Positions 61,688 through 64,000 of a DNA stretch of 64,000 bases are shown here, piece after piece. Below the pieces are notes generated by a model, which made no database searches, was not told where the DNA came from, and worked only from the letters and a program-made list of their open reading frames with translations. The translations under genes and the position numbers were made by a program. This stretch comes from JAKAVN01 sp963734845 (lineage in GTDB: Bacteria > Desulfobacterota > Binatia > Binatales > Binataceae). Numbering within the stretch: the stretch's first letter is position 1; each line of letters opens with the position of its first letter. Location of the stretch: contig CAVTIS010000018.1 in assembly GCA_963734845.1 (NCBI GenBank), forward strand, positions 434,001 to 498,000, read 5' to 3'.

Positions 61688-62965
61688 CTATAGACCCATC
61701 AGCTCCTGATATCCGCGCCAGAAGTGCCGGATGTAAGTTTCCGAAATGCTGGATGCGATCTGTGGGTCATCCGGCGCATCGCGGCACATATCCGCGATGG
61801 AGAGCGCGTCCTCGCTGCCGGCCGTGCCGAATTGCACGAGTTCCGTGGCCAGCATGTCCTCCATCGAGACTAGCCCGGCCGGCCCGACCAAATTGGCCAG
61901 CTTGATACGATGTAAGCGCATCTCCGGCGTATCGTCGGCGTAGCCGAAGAAGTGAAAGATCAGTTCGAAGTTGGCCGGTCCTTTAGGCAATATCTGGCGC
62001 GCCACGAGGCTGTTTTGAATCTGTTGAAGAACGAGTTGCGGAAAGATGGCCTGAATCTGAAAAGTCCCCTCGTCGAGTTCGCTGATCATCGAGAGGAGCG
62101 ATGGATCCTGCAACCGGAGCCCGTCCTTGAAAGATGACACACCGTCTTGCTTGTAAGCGGCGCCGCCGGTCGTATCCTGAGTATGAAACCCTCGGGTGTA
62201 ATTATGCAGGCCCCTCTCGCCATTTATCACTTCGGTCCGTGTGGTGGTCGCCCTAAACAGATTGAACGTGCTGAAGAAGGCGTGCAGCAGCGAAGCATGG
62301 TAATTGTCTCTGACGTTTTCGTGGTAGAGCTTCCAGTTCGACTTTGAGTACTGGCGACTACAGCCGAGATAGACGATCGGCTTGTGGAAGATTCGGTCAA
62401 GGCCGGGACGCATCTTTGGGCCGAGATAGTCGTAGAGCGACGGGGCGCTAGTGCTGAAGGTCGCGAAGATCGCACAGCGATAGCTGTCCACCCGGAGTTG
62501 CTCCAGGCCGTGGTTAGTCGGATCGAAGTCGGCCGGCATTCCCGCCGAGCCTTTCACCCCGTTCCGAAAGGGAATTCCCCGCAACTTGCCCCGCGTGTCG
62601 TAGCTCCACTGATGATAGGCGCAGATGTGGGTTTTGGCGTTGCCGCGCGCGGCCCGGCAAACCATCGCACCGCGATGGGCGCAGCGGTTTACCCACGCAG
62701 ATAAGCTTGCGTCCCCATTGCGGGTGACGACGACCGGCGTGTCGCCGACGAAGGTGCTCTTGAAGTCGCAGGGATGCGGAATCTCGGCTTCCAGGGCGAG
62801 GAAACTCCAGACCGGTCCATGAAAGATCCGTTCCTGCTCGACTCGATAAATTTCGGGCGAGCTGTAAACCTTGTAGGGGATCCGCGACCCATCGGAGCGG
62901 GGGAAGTAAACTAACTTCTCGGCTTGGGTCGTGACAGTGCTTTGAGGCGAGGCGTTATGGTCCAT
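61688..62965 (-). CDS. Rieske aromatic-ring-hydroxylating dioxygenase alpha subunit
   Basis: 425 residues from the ATG at 62965, chosen because GGAGGTTGGT stands just before it; a GTG at 63001 would add 12 residues. The Rieske ligands are CAHRG (about residue 93) and CAYHQW (about 114). The mononuclear iron motif is ENVRDNYHASLLHAFF (about 220), with Asp-x2-His-x4-His. It should add both atoms of O2 to an aromatic ring; the sequence is of the benzoate/anthranilate/salicylate-like branch, but the substrate cannot be assigned. Neither ferredoxin nor reductase genes lie within the window. Confidence 0.9.
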   Translation of the reverse strand: MDHNASPQSTVTTQAEKLVYFPRSDGSRIPYKVYSSPEIYRVEQERIFHGPVWSFLALEAEIPHPCDFKSTFVGDTPVVVTRNGDASLSAWVNRCAHRGAMVCRAARGNAKTHICAYHQWSYDTRGKLRGIPFRNGVKGSAGMPADFDPTNHGLEQLRVDSYRCAIFATFSTSAPSLYDYLGPKMRPGLDRIFHKPIVYLGCSRQYSKSNWKLYHENVRDNYHASLLHAFFSTFNLFRATTTRTEVINGERGLHNYTRGFHTQDTTGGAAYKQDGVSSFKDGLRLQDPSLLSMISELDEGTFQIQAIFPQLVLQQIQNSLVARQILPKGPANFELIFHFFGYADDTPEMRLHRIKLANLVGPAGLVSMEDMLATELVQFGTAGSEDALSIADMCRDAPDDPQIASSISETYIRHFWRGYQELMGL

Positions 62966-63124
62966 ACCAACCTCCACCGCTAGAAGCTGCGACTCTACCA
63001 CGGAAATTAGTCAAACTGCGACCAAAGCGGTGAGGCTGCCCTGTTCGGCAAGCCAGCCTCGATAGCAGTAACGGGACGCTGTGCATCTCTCTGATGAGCT
63101 TCCCCGAAAGGGCCGAGAAAGGCG

Positions 63125-64000
63125 TCAACCTGCGCCTATTGCGCCGTGCGGCCTTGCCCGGCGCGCGAGCGCATCGCGATCGAGCTTGTGGAAGTTGCCG
63201 TTCTGCATGATGGCCACGAGCCGCTCCTGCCGCTGCAGGATCGACACGTCGGCTAGCGGGTCACCATCGACAAGCAGCAAGTCAGCGAGGTAGCCCTCGC
63301 GTACCTGGCCGAGCTCGTGTCCCATGTCCATCAGCTCGGCGCCGATACGCGTCGCGCAGGCCAGCGCTTCGCTCGGGCTGTAGCCGAACAGCTTAACGAA
63401 GTGCTCAAGGTCTCTCGCATTGGCGCCTTGCGGTGTGATGTCGAAGCCGTAGTCGCCACCGATCACCACACGGATGCCGCGCTTGCGCATCTGCTCGTAG
63501 GTCCTGACCGTGGCTGCTAACGATCGCTCGACCGACTCGCGCAACTTCAGGTCGGCGGCGGTGCTGGATGCGGTCAGGCTTTCGCGCACTGCGTACGGAA
63601 GTCCGATCGCTGGACCTACGAACACCCGGTGTTTCTCGCCCTCCAGCAGGTCAAGCGCCTCGCTGTCTGCGTGCTCGCAGTGATAGATCACGTCGACGCC
63701 GCAACGGACCGCGCGCTTGACGGATTCCGCCGCCCGGCAATGACAATTGACCTTGCGGTGGAAGTCGTGCGCCACCTCGACCCCGGCGCGGATCTCCACC
63801 TCGCTCATCACTGTCATCTCAGCCTTGGCGGCCCTGTATAAATTGTCCCCAGAGACGTTGAGCTTGATCGAGTCCGCACCCTCGCGGCAGCACAGCCGAG
63901 CCCATTTGACGATTTCCGCTGGGCCGTCGGCGATCACCGCGAAGCTCTCGCGGTACATGTGCGCACTGCGCTCGTCGCCCAGGCCGCCGGTCACCGTAAT
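63125..64000 (-). CDS. Amidohydrolase, imidazolonepropionase-like (partial, N-terminus outside window)
   Basis: The frame runs off the window edge; 291 C-terminal residues are present. DSIKLNVSGD carries the likely carboxylated metal-bridging Lys, HCRAAESVKRAVRCGVDVIYHCEHAD supplies the His ligands, and GGDYGFDI the Asp. The end VREGYLADLLLVDGDPLADV is the standard composite-domain closure of the family. It should cleave an amide, ester or ring bond in a cyclic or aromatic-derived substrate. Upstream of the Rieske genes on the same strand (gap about 160 bases), so probably part of one catabolic operon. Confidence 0.85.
   Translation of the reverse strand: MTVTGGLGDERSAHMYRESFAVIADGPAEIVKWARLCCREGADSIKLNVSGDNLYRAAKAEMTVMSEVEIRAGVEVAHDFHRKVNCHCRAAESVKRAVRCGVDVIYHCEHADSEALDLLEGEKHRVFVGPAIGLPYAVRESLTASSTAADLKLRESVERSLAATVRTYEQMRKRGIRVVIGGDYGFDITPQGANARDLEHFVKLFGYSPSEALACATRIGAELMDMGHELGQVREGYLADLLLVDGDPLADVSILQRQERLVAIMQNGNFHKLDRDALARRARPHGAIGAG

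Overview
The window looks like chromosomal DNA of a GC-rich, Gram-negative, metabolically versatile soil-type bacterium. Outer-membrane channels, periplasmic adaptors and Tat-type twin-arginine leaders support a double membrane. The mix of crotonase, Rieske dioxygenase, isoquinoline-oxidoreductase-type hydroxylase, DUF1302/DUF1329 proteins and a possible selenoprotein would suit an uncultivated deltaproteobacterial-grade lineage such as Binatota/Desulfobacterota. That placement is inference, because no rRNA or other phylogenetic marker is present.

Region 1 (1-28.9 kb) is mostly intact, densely coded backbone. It holds two GNAT acetyltransferases, a crotonase and a MetE-like protein (1-3.0 kb), then a membrane vWA protein coupled to a secreted protein (3.2-5.0 kb) and a Kelch propeller. 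A trans-envelope cluster of YCF48-like propeller, MMPL/RND permease, DUF1302 barrel and DUF1329 protein follows (6.9-14.1 kb) and ends in a clear terminator. Next come a secreted pentapeptide-repeat protein, a membrane-anchored protein and an HSL-type hydrolase. At 16.9-17.5 kb an AhpD-like gene carries an in-frame TGA at the second position of its CxxC motif, with a SECIS-like hairpin just downstream: a candidate selenoprotein and the most interesting item here. The 17.6-24.2 kb block is an mdtNOP-like efflux system (TolC protein, YtcA, HlyD adaptor, FUSC pump) with an M24-family gene inside it. A two-subunit molybdenum hydroxylase, a small secreted protein and an orphan Tad-like protein close the region.

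Region 2 (29.2-61.1 kb) is accessory and heavily decayed. It contains two tRNA 3'-half remnants (Gly-like at 29.25 kb, Leu-like at 43.0 kb), at least four copies and two fragments of two related rve-type insertion sequences, another transposase remnant, and many broken genes (ferritin, ParB, PPK2, DUF2252, ion channel, lipoprotein, FadL, DoxX, GlsB, arylsulfatase, DUF3800, solute-binding protein). Apparently intact genes are interspersed: a secreted polysaccharide deacetylase with duplicated N-terminal modules, HU, HNH, channel-like and small membrane proteins, beta-propeller and other lipoproteins, an outer-membrane protein, a metallophosphoesterase with its partner, a large cyclase/ATPase/TPR regulator and a hybrid histidine kinase. 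The many single-base frameshifts suggest a mobile-element graveyard, though indel errors in the sequence cannot be excluded.

Region 3 (61.1-64 kb) returns to catabolism: a minus-strand group of amidohydrolase (cut by the window edge), Rieske dioxygenase alpha subunit and beta subunit.
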